DNA of 8,068 nt, from positions 1-8,068 of the forward strand of contig DAOVYU010000030.1 of NCBI GenBank assembly GCA_030635465.1, read 5' to 3'. Position numbers and translations under genes: made by a program. Below, in pieces: positions 1 through 6,673 of the stretch. The stretch comes from Bacteroidales bacterium. GTDB taxonomy: Bacteria; Bacteroidota; Bacteroidia; Bacteroidales; JAADJA01. Each line of letters starts with the position of its first letter. The stretch's first letter is position 1. The notes beneath the pieces were generated by a model. It ran no database searches and was not told the DNA's origin. It saw nothing but the letters and a program-made list of their open reading frames with translations.

Positions 1-314
1 AGCCCATCATTTAGATTGTAAATAAAAAAATTAGCATATTTAAAATAGAGTAAAAGCCCAATATTTAAAATAACCGAAAGACCCACCAATCCTCTTTCTT
101 TCATCCCCTTAGATGTATTCAACCACCTAACGATATAAAAATCGATAAAAATTGATCCCAATACAATAAAAATAAAATCAGGAGCACCCCAGGCATAGAA
201 AAAGATACTGGCTGCCAAGGCAAAAATATTTTTCAGCTTTTTACCCAGTAAAAAATAGATAATTAAAAATGCAGGCAAAAAATATAGAAGAAATAGGCTA
301 CTGCTGAAAACCAT
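1..314 (-). CDS. MBOAT / AlgI-like membrane O-acyltransferase, N-terminal part (cut by window edge)
   Basis: Reading the minus strand from an ATG at 312-314 gives 104 codons with no stop before the window ends, so only the N-terminus is visible. The peptide is strongly hydrophobic, with likely membrane segments at about residues 4-23, 29-45, 47-62 and 77-97. It matches the start of MBOAT proteins of the alginate O-acetyltransferase (AlgI) type: a start of the form MVFSSSLFLLYFLP, the FFYAWG motif at residues 38-43 and LYFKYANFF at 89-97. Known members sit in the inner membrane and pass acyl groups, usually acetyl, to exported polysaccharides or other surface molecules. The MBOAT catalytic His lies further on and cannot be checked, and neither can the substrate. 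A TAnnTTTG box lies about 52 bp upstream, so the gene may have its own promoter despite following the PBP gene on the same strand. DltB-like or other MBOAT subfamilies remain possible. Confidence 0.82.
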   Translation of the reverse strand, partial: MVFSSSLFLLYFLPAFLIIYFLLGKKLKNIFALAASIFFYAWGAPDFIFIVLGSIFIDFYIVRWLNTSKGMKERGLVGLSVILNIGLLLYFKYANFFIYNLNDG

Positions 315-365
315 AGTGGCAACTTATATATTGATTTGAATGCTTACCTAGTTTAATAAAGGTCG

Positions 366-373
366 CAAATATA
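366..373 (-). promoter_or_regulatory. Candidate Bacteroidota -7 element for the MBOAT gene
   Basis: The minus strand reads TATATTTG, an exact fit to the Bacteroidota sigma-ABfr -7 consensus TAnnTTTG, about 52 bp before the MBOAT start. No good -33 TTTG is seen at the expected spacing of about 19 bp (GATT is there instead), so this is a half-supported promoter. Confidence 0.4.
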
Positions 374-418
374 AGCGTTATTTGGAAGACATAATCAGGG
401 AAACCTTAAAGAAGAAAT

Positions 419-2716
419 TTAAAACTCATCTTCCAGCTTAACATCAAACTGAACATTATCCAATTCAAATTTTTCGCAATCAAACTCTACAGATAATTCT
501 TTTAATGGAGGTTCAAAATCTTCCATAGAAATTTGCAATGTGGAATCAGCATAAACCTTTTTCATATACAATGCCCAGATTGGCAGTGCCATATTTGCTC
601 CCTGTCCGAGATATAGTGTCCGGAAATGTGCTGCACGGTCTTCACAGCCCACCCATACACCCGTGGTAAGATCAGGAGTGACTCCCATAAACCAGCCATC
701 TGAGTTGTTATTAGTCGTTCCGGTTTTACCGGCAATGGGGTTATTCAGTTCATATTTTAATCTTAATCGAATACCAGTTCCGTATGACACAACACCTTTC
801 ATTAACTGCAACATCAGGAAAGCTGTTTCTTCACTCATAGCCTCGTTTTGATTGGGTACAAAAGTTTCAATAATATTGCCATTTTTATCTTCAATACGTG
901 TAATAAAAATAGGTTCAATATATACTCCTTTATTGGCATAAGTATTCATAGCTCCAACCATTTCGTAAAGGGAAAGGTCGGAACTTCCCAGTACAATTGC
1001 AGGAACAGGATCAAGGAAACTTTTCACACCCATATTGTGTGCAATTTTCACTACCGACTGTGGAGAAAATCGTTTGATCAAATGACCCGAGATCCAGTTA
1101 TTGGAAGTAGCCAAAGCATATTGTAAGGTTAGTTCCAGGCCCTTATTATCATCACCATCATTCCTAGGTTCCCAGGTATCACCGTTGTCAAGGTAAATAA
1201 TAGGCTGAATGTTGGCAATCTTTGTACAGGGAGAAAGTCCGTTTTGCATAGCCAGTGTATACAAAAATGGTTTAAAGGTTGAACCCACCTGACGTGCACC
1301 TTGTGAAACATGATCATATTGAAAATGCTTGTAATTGATGCCACCAACATAAGCCTTCACATAACCCGTTGTTGGCTCCATTGACATTAAACCAGCCTGT
1401 AGAAAAAACTTATAATAATGGATAGAGTCCATGGGAGTCAATACAGTATCTATTTCACCATTCCATGTAAATATCTTCATGGGAATTGGAGTGTTGAAGT
1501 TCATTACAATCGAATCAGCTGGAACACCTTCCAATTTTAGTTTTCGATACCTCTCTGACCTGCGCATGGCCTGGTTTAAAATCTTTTTGATCTCCTGTTT
1601 TGCGTTTTTTTCAAAATAGAAGGGGGCGTTTGAATGTCCATCCCAATGTCTGAAAAATGTAGGTTGTAGATCCAGGCTTAAATGTTCAACAACTGCCTCT
1701 TCGGCATATTGCTGTAATTTGGAGTCAAGGGTAGTATAAATTCTGAGCCCATCTTTATACAGATTGTAAGGCGTTCCATCTGGTTTAAAATGTTCTCTAC
1801 ACCATTTTTTCAACTTTCCACGTAAGTATTCCCTAAAATAAGTTGCCTGTCCTGAAATATGATCTTGCCGGCCAAATTTTGTCATGTCAATTGGCATAAG
1901 TTTAACCGAATCATAAATTGAATCAGATAAATAACCATACTTTACCATTTGTTTTAAAACCACATTTCTTCTGAACTTCACAGTATCAGGCCGTCGAACC
2001 GGATTATATAAGGCAGGGTTTTTAAGCATGCCCACCAATACGGCTGACTCTTCCAGTTTAAGAGAATCGGGAGTTGTGTTAAAATAAATTTTGGAGGCCG
2101 ACTTAATTCCTACGGCATTGTTGACAAAATCAAACTTGTTAAAATACAAAGTAATAATTTCATCTTTTGAATAGCGCCGTTCAAGCTTTGTAGCAATTAC
2201 CCACTCATTTAATTTTTGAATAAAGCGCTTTACCTTTGAATCAGGGCGTTCATGAAATAAGAGCTTGGCAAACTGCTGTGTAATGGTACTTCCCCCTCCT
2301 TTGTTCTGACCCATAAGTGCACCGGATACAGCCCTGACCAATGCCTTGAAATCAATTCCGGAATGGCTGTAATAACGAATGTCTTCTGTTGCCAACAGGG
2401 CATTTACCAGGTTGGTATCCAATTCTGAAAAGTGCGTATCTGATCTGTTCTCAATGTAATACTTGCCAATAAGCTCCAGGTCATCGGAAAATATTTCGGA
2501 CGCCTGGTTGCTCTTGGGATTTTCAAGTTCTTCAAAAGTTGGCATATAGCCCAGCTTTCCGGAAGAAATCATACTGAATAAAATAATGTTGAAAATAATA
2601 ACCAGCACGATCAACGACCAGAAAATAATCAGATACTTTCTGTACTTACCACTTGATTTTGTAGGTTTTTCTTGATTTTGACTGTTCGAATTATTGTTAC
2701 TTAAATCCTGCCCCAT
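419..2716 (-). CDS. mrcA: Penicillin-binding protein 1A (bifunctional glycosyltransferase/transpeptidase)
   Basis: A 765-residue class A PBP that polymerises lipid II into glycan strands and crosslinks the peptides, anchored in the inner membrane and facing the periplasm. There is a polar, Asn/Gln-rich cytoplasmic tail (1-26) and one membrane helix (about 27-50). The GT51 transglycosylase domain (about 75-260) has the catalytic ATED motif (Glu111), GGGSTITQQFAK at 140-151 and the second conserved Glu171 in KLNEW. The transpeptidase domain (about 435-720) has all three penicillin-binding motifs: STFK at 479-482 (nucleophile Ser479), SNN at 538-540 and KTG at 664-666 followed by TT. About 95 residues (345-440) containing a basic helical stretch separate the two domains, which looks typical of Bacteroidota PBP1A-type proteins. 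The ATG gives a normal tail-plus-helix N-terminus. The gene starts 67 bp after cinA on the same strand. Both active sites look intact. The symbol reflects the PBP1A family, not proven orthology to E. coli mrcA. Confidence 0.95.
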   Translation of the reverse strand: MGQDLSNNNSNSQNQEKPTKSSGKYRKYLIIFWSLIVLVIIFNIILFSMISSGKLGYMPTFEELENPKSNQASEIFSDDLELIGKYYIENRSDTHFSELDTNLVNALLATEDIRYYSHSGIDFKALVRAVSGALMGQNKGGGSTITQQFAKLLFHERPDSKVKRFIQKLNEWVIATKLERRYSKDEIITLYFNKFDFVNNAVGIKSASKIYFNTTPDSLKLEESAVLVGMLKNPALYNPVRRPDTVKFRRNVVLKQMVKYGYLSDSIYDSVKLMPIDMTKFGRQDHISGQATYFREYLRGKLKKWCREHFKPDGTPYNLYKDGLRIYTTLDSKLQQYAEEAVVEHLSLDLQPTFFRHWDGHSNAPFYFEKNAKQEIKKILNQAMRRSERYRKLKLEGVPADSIVMNFNTPIPMKIFTWNGEIDTVLTPMDSIHYYKFFLQAGLMSMEPTTGYVKAYVGGINYKHFQYDHVSQGARQVGSTFKPFLYTLAMQNGLSPCTKIANIQPIIYLDNGDTWEPRNDGDDNKGLELTLQYALATSNNWISGHLIKRFSPQSVVKIAHNMGVKSFLDPVPAIVLGSSDLSLYEMVGAMNTYANKGVYIEPIFITRIEDKNGNIIETFVPNQNEAMSEETAFLMLQLMKGVVSYGTGIRLRLKYELNNPIAGKTGTTNNNSDGWFMGVTPDLTTGVWVGCEDRAAHFRTLYLGQGANMALPIWALYMKKVYADSTLQISMEDFEPPLKELSVEFDCEKFELDNVQFDVKLEDEF

Positions 2717-2753
2717 GATTTGAACGATACTATAAACTTATTCAAATAAACTT

Positions 2754-2761
2754 CAAAAGTA
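2754..2761 (-). promoter_or_regulatory. Candidate -7 element for the PBP1A gene
   Basis: The minus strand reads TACTTTTG, an exact TAnnTTTG match lying 37 bp before the PBP1A ATG, in the gap after cinA. A TTG at 2777-2779 is the closest -33 candidate, but its 15-bp spacing is shorter than the usual 17-23. It suggests that the PBP gene can be transcribed independently of cinA. Confidence 0.45.
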
Positions 2762-2783
2762 TTCATTTATTATAATCAAGAAA

Positions 2784-4025
2784 TTAAGATAACAGCTCTT
2801 TTCTCAACATCTTTAATGCTGTCAATGCTGTTTTGCGAATATTCCGTTCACGGTTTTCGCCAAATAAATAGTGCTGAGCAATTGTTTTTTCTGGAGTAGA
2901 AATGGCAATCCAGGTAGTTCCTACAGGTTTTTCTCCTGTACCGCCCCCCGGACCGGCAATTCCAGAGGTAGCTATAGCAAAATCCGTTTGGAATTTTTTC
3001 CTTGCCCCTTCAGCCATTTGTTTTACAACAGTCTCACTGACGGCACCGAAATCGATTAAACTTTTTTTCTTCACATCCAGTTCCTGTTGTTTGATCTCAT
3101 TGGCATAAGCTACAACAGATCCTCTAAAATAATCTGAACTACCCGCTATAGATGTGATCAAATGTGCAATATAGCCACCTGTACAGCTTTCTGCTGTCGA
3201 AACGGATTGTCCCTTTTTTCTTAACAGTTCACCCACTATTTCAGAAAGCTGATCATTATCAAAACCAAAAAAATAGTCAGGAATGATGGTTAATAGTTTT
3301 TTAATTTTATCGTCTACCTGATGTTCCAGGGCTTTTTTATTTTTACCAACAGCAGTTAATCGCAGTCTTACAATTCCGGGTTGAGGTAAATATGCCAGTT
3401 TAATATTGTCTGGCAAGTTGTCTTCCCAGGTTTCAATTTTTTGTGCCAACCATGACTCTCCAATCCCCTGAGTTAAAACGGTTTTGTGAACAATTGCTTG
3501 AGCCCGATACTGTTTTTGGATTTTTGGAATGATATATTCGCTAACCATCGGTTTCATTTCGAAAGGTACACCAGGCATGGAAATAAATATTTTCTTCTTT
3601 TTCTCAAACCACATACCTGCTGCAGAGCCATGATTATTTTTAATTGGTGTACAGGCTTTAGGTATTTCTGCTTGTTTTTGATTGGGAGAGCTTAAGGTCA
3701 GGCCTCTTTTTCCAAATAATTCGATAATATTTTTATAAACATCTTCGCTAAATACTAAGTGGGTATCAAAATATTCACACAGTGTTTCTTTTGTAATGTC
3801 GTCTTTTGTGGGGCCAAGGCCACCGGTTATCAAAATAATATCAACCCGTTTTTCAGCTTCTTGAAGAGCTGTCAGGATATGATCCCGTTTATCAGAAATT
3901 GTACTTATCTGGTGGACTTTTATACCCGCCAGGTTCAATTGTTCAGATATCCAGGCAGCATTGGTATTAATTACCTGTCCGATTAATAATTCATCCCCAA
4001 TGGAAATGATTTCAGCAGTCATCAT
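2784..4025 (-). CDS. cinA: CinA family nicotinamide-nucleotide amidohydrolase (CinA/PncC)
   Basis: A full-length 413-residue two-domain CinA. The N-terminal half (about 1-170) is a MoaB/Mog-like (MoCF-fold, COG1058) domain with the opening motif EIISIGDELLIGQVINTN, ITGGLGPTKDD at 66-76 and MPGVPFEM at 150-157. In characterised family members this part hydrolyses ADP-ribose. The C-terminal half (about 255-410) is the PncC domain, which deamidates nicotinamide mononucleotide to nicotinate mononucleotide in pyridine nucleotide salvage. It carries AESCTGG at 278-284, the conserved Tyr307 and Lys312 in VAYANEIK, and TSGIAGPGGGTGEKPVG at 353-369. Both halves look intact. Two consecutive ATG codons (4023-4025 and 4020-4022) could start the protein, and the second gives the common MTAEIISIGDE start. 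It is a cytoplasmic housekeeping enzyme; the competence name is historical and no competence gene is nearby. It is divergent from the nucleoside phosphorylase gene across a 49-bp spacer. Confidence 0.95.
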   Translation of the reverse strand: MMTAEIISIGDELLIGQVINTNAAWISEQLNLAGIKVHQISTISDKRDHILTALQEAEKRVDIILITGGLGPTKDDITKETLCEYFDTHLVFSEDVYKNIIELFGKRGLTLSSPNQKQAEIPKACTPIKNNHGSAAGMWFEKKKKIFISMPGVPFEMKPMVSEYIIPKIQKQYRAQAIVHKTVLTQGIGESWLAQKIETWEDNLPDNIKLAYLPQPGIVRLRLTAVGKNKKALEHQVDDKIKKLLTIIPDYFFGFDNDQLSEIVGELLRKKGQSVSTAESCTGGYIAHLITSIAGSSDYFRGSVVAYANEIKQQELDVKKKSLIDFGAVSETVVKQMAEGARKKFQTDFAIATSGIAGPGGGTGEKPVGTTWIAISTPEKTIAQHYLFGENRERNIRKTALTALKMLRKELLS

Positions 4026-4033
4026 AGAATCTT

Positions 4034-4041
4034 TATCTTTG
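4034..4041 (+). promoter_or_regulatory. Candidate -7 element for the nucleoside phosphorylase gene
   Basis: The plus strand reads TATCTTTG, an exact TAnnTTTG match 33 bp before the phosphorylase ATG. A TTTC at 4010-4013, with 20-bp spacing, is a plausible weak -33 element and lies inside the cinA coding start. The predicted transcription start is near 4045-4049. Confidence 0.45.
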
Positions 4042-4053
4042 TTCTTTTTTTGG

Positions 4054-4061
4054 CAAAATTA
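4054..4061 (-). promoter_or_regulatory. Candidate -7 element for cinA
   Basis: The minus strand reads TAATTTTG, an exact TAnnTTTG match 28 bp before the first cinA ATG. It faces the plus-strand box at 4034-4041, and the two predicted transcription starts nearly coincide. No convincing -33 TTTG is visible upstream, where the sequence enters the phosphorylase coding start. Confidence 0.42.
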
Positions 4062-4074
4062 GGAATATTTATAT

Positions 4075-4962
4075 ATGGAGTCTGGCGAAAAAATACCTGC
4101 ATCAGAATTGATCCTTCACCAGGATGGAAGTGTGTACCATTTGAATATCAAACCCGAACATCTTGCTGATACTGTTATTCTGGTTGGAGATCCACATCGT
4201 GTAGAAATGATTTCCAATTATTTTGACAGAATTGAGTTTAAAGGAGAAAATCGGGAAATTGTTACCCATACTGGCACTTTGAAAAATAAGCGATTAACTG
4301 TTATGTCCACCGGCATGGGAACCGATAATATTGACATTGTTTTGAATGAGCTGGATGCCTTGGTCAATATTGATCTTGAAAAAAAAATTATAAAGCCTGA
4401 TCATACAGCATTGAACATTATTCGGCTTGGAACATCAGGCGGAATACAGCCGGACCTACCTTTAAATTCATTTGTCCTTTCGGAATATGGACTTGGTTTA
4501 GATGGTTTGTTAAGTTTTTATAAAAACTCAGAAAAAGTTATTGAGAAAGATTTAACGGATTCATTTATCTCACATGTAAACTTACCATCCGAAATGCCTC
4601 AGCCCTATTTGGTGAAGTCTTCTGACAATCTTTCTGGTTTATTCGGTGATGAGTTTGTTAGAGGAATTACAGCTACTGCACCTGGTTTTTATGGGCCACA
4701 GGGAAGACAAGTGAGGCTAGATGTTGCTGTTCCTAACTTAATTGATCGTTTACAGAAATTTGAATTTGATGAAAAAAAAATTCAAAACCTTGAAATGGAA
4801 ACTTCTGCCTTATTTGGCCTTAGTAAATTACTTGGGCATCATGCTTTAACCATTTGTGTTGCAATTGCCAACCGGCATCACCATGGCTTTAACCCGGATT
4901 ATAAAACAGCCATTAAAATGTTGGTTGAATCAGTCTTAGAAAAAATTGTTGTACTTCCTTGA
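4075..4962 (+). CDS. udp: Nucleoside phosphorylase, uridine phosphorylase-like (PNP/UDP family 1)
   Basis: A 295-residue cytoplasmic salvage enzyme expected to split a nucleoside with phosphate into a base and ribose-1-phosphate. Family motifs appear in order: VGDPHRVEMIS at 37-47 with the phosphate-binding Gly/Arg42, STGMGTDNIDI at 78-88, IRLGTSGGIQPD at 116-127 with Arg117, a base-binding segment TAPGFYGPQGRQVR at 201-214, and the ribose-binding NLEMETSAL at 238-246. Gln209 and Arg211 in GPQGR match the Gln-x-Arg pair by which uridine phosphorylases hold the uracil ring, which favours uridine over purine nucleosides. It is about 40 residues longer than E. coli Udp (253 aa), with extra sequence likely around 130-190, so the exact substrate is not certain. 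The start is the first in-frame ATG, preceded by AT-rich sequence with no Shine-Dalgarno motif. It is divergent from cinA and followed by a weak stem-loop and T-tract. Confidence 0.88.
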   Translation: MESGEKIPASELILHQDGSVYHLNIKPEHLADTVILVGDPHRVEMISNYFDRIEFKGENREIVTHTGTLKNKRLTVMSTGMGTDNIDIVLNELDALVNIDLEKKIIKPDHTALNIIRLGTSGGIQPDLPLNSFVLSEYGLGLDGLLSFYKNSEKVIEKDLTDSFISHVNLPSEMPQPYLVKSSDNLSGLFGDEFVRGITATAPGFYGPQGRQVRLDVAVPNLIDRLQKFEFDEKKIQNLEMETSALFGLSKLLGHHALTICVAIANRHHHGFNPDYKTAIKMLVESVLEKIVVLP

Positions 4963-4986
4963 GTTGATCAAGATTTTTATTTTTTG
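4958..4986 (+). terminator. Weak candidate Rho-independent terminator after the phosphorylase gene
   Basis: CTTGA (4958-4962, containing the TGA stop) can pair with TCAAG (4968-4972) around a 5-base loop. It is followed by a T-rich tract (4974-4985) broken by one A. The stem is only 5 bp and AT-rich, so termination here may be leaky. Confidence 0.35.
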
Positions 4987-4991
4987 AACTC

Positions 4992-5004
4992 ATAAAAGTT
5001 TTAT
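4992..5004. repeat. Short perfect palindrome in the intergenic gap
   Basis: ATAAAA-G-TTTTAT is a 13-base dyad with 6-bp arms and a one-base centre. It consists of A/T except for the centre, so chance is a real possibility. Confidence 0.3.
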
Positions 5005-5025
5005 AACTTACAGATGTTTTGCAAG

Positions 5026-5040
5026 TGAATAATTTATTCA
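5026..5040. repeat. 15-base palindrome, possible operator
   Basis: TGAATAA-T-TTATTCA has perfect 7-bp arms around one central base. It lies 134 bp before the GTG of the SirB1-like gene and 64 bp after the phosphorylase stop. The size and symmetry would suit a dimeric regulator, but no such regulator is encoded in the window and the region is AT-rich. Confidence 0.35.
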
Positions 5041-5117
5041 TTGAAATGAAAACATTTGTAATATAAATTTTGTTGAAAAAGATGGTAATAAAAAATTTAT
5101 GCAGGTGAATTAAAAAA

Positions 5118-5140
5118 CAGCAATAAAATTATTTTAGCTG
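5118..5140 (+). repeat. Imperfect hairpin in the probable leader of the SirB1-like gene
   Basis: CAGC (5118-5121) pairs with GCTG (5137-5140), and TAAAA (5124-5128) with TTTTA (5132-5136). There is a 3-base loop (TTA) and a 2-base AA bulge on the left arm. It ends 33 bp before the GTG start and has no following T-tract, so a leader or 5'-end structure is more likely than a terminator. Confidence 0.35.
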
Positions 5141-5173
5141 GTAATATTAATCGATATAAATTATAAATATTAA

Positions 5174-6049
5174 GTGTCAGAAGAAATACAACATACCGAA
5201 CTAAACGCCCTGATCAGTTTGCTGGATGAGCCAAGCAATCCAGTCTTTGATAAAATCAAGGAAAAGATATTGTATTATGGTATTGAGGCCATTCCTTTTC
5301 TTGAAGATGCCTGGGATAATTCGTTTGACAATGATATTCAAGGCAGGATAGAGGAAATAATCCACAGTATCCAGTTAAGAAATTTAAAAGATGAGCTTAT
5401 TAATTGGAAAGAAAATAACCCGCTTGATCTATTGGAGGGATTTTATTTGGTAAGCAAATATCAATATCCTGATTTGGATTATAATGTCCAGAAAGAAAAT
5501 GTTACAAGAATTGAAAAAGATATCTGGCTTGAATTAAACAGTAATTTAACAGCACTTGAAAAAGTAAAAGTGATCAATCATGTATTGTTTGATATTAATC
5601 GCTTTGCAGGAAACAAGACAAATATTGAGGCGCCTCAAAACCTGTTTCTAAACAATATTCTGGAAACAAGAAAAGGTAATCATCTGTCACTTGGTATTTT
5701 ATATATCATTTTGTCTCAAAAACTAGGCATCCCGATTTTTGGGGTTAATCTGCCACAGCATTTTATTCTGGCTTATATGGATGAAGTACGTGATGAAAAA
5801 ATTGCACTGGAAGACGAAAATGAAGTGTTGTTTTATGTTAATCCATTTAATAAAGGTGCTGTATTTACCCAGCGTGAAATAGAGCTATTTATTAAACATT
5901 TAAAACTGAAACCTAACGCAAGTTTCTATAAGCCCTGTGATAATATAGATATTATCCAAAGACTTCTTAAAAACGTTATTGCCAGTTATACTAAGATTGG
6001 GTATCTGGAAAAAGTTGAAGAACTGGAGGATATTCTGGGTGTTTTATAA
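5174..6049 (+). CDS. SirB1/transglutaminase-like fold protein with N-terminal helical repeat
   Basis: A 291-residue cytoplasmic protein with no signal peptide or membrane segment. Residues 8-75 look like a short HEAT-like helical repeat (LLDEPSNPVFDKIKEKIL, then the YGIEAIPFLEDAWD pattern). Residues about 80-235 fit the SirB1/Transglut_core2 domain (YchA-like), with NLTALEKVKVINHVLFD, RKGNHLSLGILYIILSQKLG at 166-184, VNLPQHFILAY at 191-201 and NPFNKGAVF at 223-231. The C-terminus (about 245-291) is helical and TPR-like. Of a transglutaminase triad, His197 is present, but Ser172 sits where Cys would be expected and Asn223 replaces the usual Asp. This points to a non-catalytic role, as is usual for SirB1 proteins, and the biological function is not known. 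The start is a GTG with an in-frame TAA directly before it (5171-5173), so nothing upstream is possible. It converges on the sugar transferase gene. Confidence 0.85.
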   Translation: MSEEIQHTELNALISLLDEPSNPVFDKIKEKILYYGIEAIPFLEDAWDNSFDNDIQGRIEEIIHSIQLRNLKDELINWKENNPLDLLEGFYLVSKYQYPDLDYNVQKENVTRIEKDIWLELNSNLTALEKVKVINHVLFDINRFAGNKTNIEAPQNLFLNNILETRKGNHLSLGILYIILSQKLGIPIFGVNLPQHFILAYMDEVRDEKIALEDENEVLFYVNPFNKGAVFTQREIELFIKHLKLKPNASFYKPCDNIDIIQRLLKNVIASYTKIGYLEKVEELEDILGVL

Positions 6050-6066
6050 AATTACCCCAGGTTTTG
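6035..6066 (+). terminator. Candidate terminator hairpin at the end of the SirB1-like gene
   Basis: CTGGG (6035-6039) pairs with CCCAG (6056-6060), continued inward by T-A and TTT/AAA pairs with a bulged C and a small internal loop. A short T-run (6062-6065) follows. The left arm and the TAA stop (6047-6049) lie inside the fold. It reads best as a terminator for the plus-strand gene; on the minus strand no T-tract follows. Confidence 0.42.
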
Positions 6067-6079
6067 TATAATACCCACT

Positions 6080-6673
6080 TTAGCCAATGAAAATAGTTTT
6101 GATGGTTATTAACATAATTTTCAGATCAGTAAAAAAACCTTTTTCATCGATGTATTTTATATTCAACGCCAACTTTTCGGGCATTATTTTTTCTATATAG
6201 ACTTTTTCCGGCTTATCATAACGCTCCAGAATCTCATTTTCATTAATGTATTCCAGCGAAGCATAATCTGTTAGTCCCGGCCTGACAGATAAAATTTTCA
6301 TTTGTCCATAATTGTATAGATCAACATATTTTCTAACTTCTGGCCGGGGACCCACAAAACTCATCTCCCCTTTCAGGATATTTAATAGTTGAGGAAATTC
6401 ATCAACTTTATATTTTCTCAACCATTTACCAGCTTTTGTTATCCGGGAATCAGTGTTTCCCACAGTAAGCAATCCCTTCCGTTCAGAATTACTGAACATA
6501 GTTCTGAATTTAATCAACCTGAAATCCCTGTTGTTTTTTCCAACCCGCATTTGAAAAAAGAAAACACCACCTTTTGAGTCCATTAAAATTGAAATAGATA
6601 GAATTAGAAATAGGGGAAAGAGAAATATCAATCCTGTTATTGAAAAAATAATATCAAAAAGACGTTTTAACAT
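6080..6673 (-). CDS. Bacterial sugar transferase (small monotopic phosphoglycosyl transferase)
   Basis: A 197-residue protein of the bacterial sugar transferase family (PF02397; WcaJ C-terminal domain / PglC type), which moves a sugar-1-phosphate from a UDP-sugar to undecaprenyl phosphate and so starts a surface glycan. It has an N-terminal re-entrant membrane helix (LFDIIFSITGLIFLFPLFLI), then FFFQMRVGKNNRDF, LIKFRTM, the catalytic Asp-Glu pair in KVDEFPQLLN, the GEMSFVGPRPEV core and SVRPGLTDYASLEY. There is no N-terminal CoA-binding-like or multi-helix domain as in full-length WcaJ, so it is the minimal form. The ATG at 6673 is preferred because MLKRLFDI is the usual family start; a GTG nine bases earlier (6682) would add three residues. 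It lies 45 bp after pheS on the same strand with no visible promoter in the gap, so co-transcription is likely. The sugar specificity cannot be read from the sequence. Confidence 0.92.
   Translation of the reverse strand: MLKRLFDIIFSITGLIFLFPLFLILSISILMDSKGGVFFFQMRVGKNNRDFRLIKFRTMFSNSERKGLLTVGNTDSRITKAGKWLRKYKVDEFPQLLNILKGEMSFVGPRPEVRKYVDLYNYGQMKILSVRPGLTDYASLEYINENEILERYDKPEKVYIEKIMPEKLALNIKYIDEKGFFTDLKIMLITIKTIFIG

Noticed and set aside
315..418. Possible terminator between the PBP1A gene and the MBOAT gene
   Set aside because: No stem followed by a T-tract could be found on the minus strand; only a promoter-like TATATTTG box is supported.
848..1126. 92-codon plus-strand open frame opposite the PBP1A transpeptidase domain
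   Set aside because: It covers the antisense of the SNN-to-KTG part of PBP1A; the translation has no family resemblance.
2871..3108. Overlapping plus-strand open frames opposite the C-terminal part of cinA
   Set aside because: They lie antisense to a strongly conserved PncC domain, are low-complexity in translation and resemble no family; they are shadows of the cinA codons.
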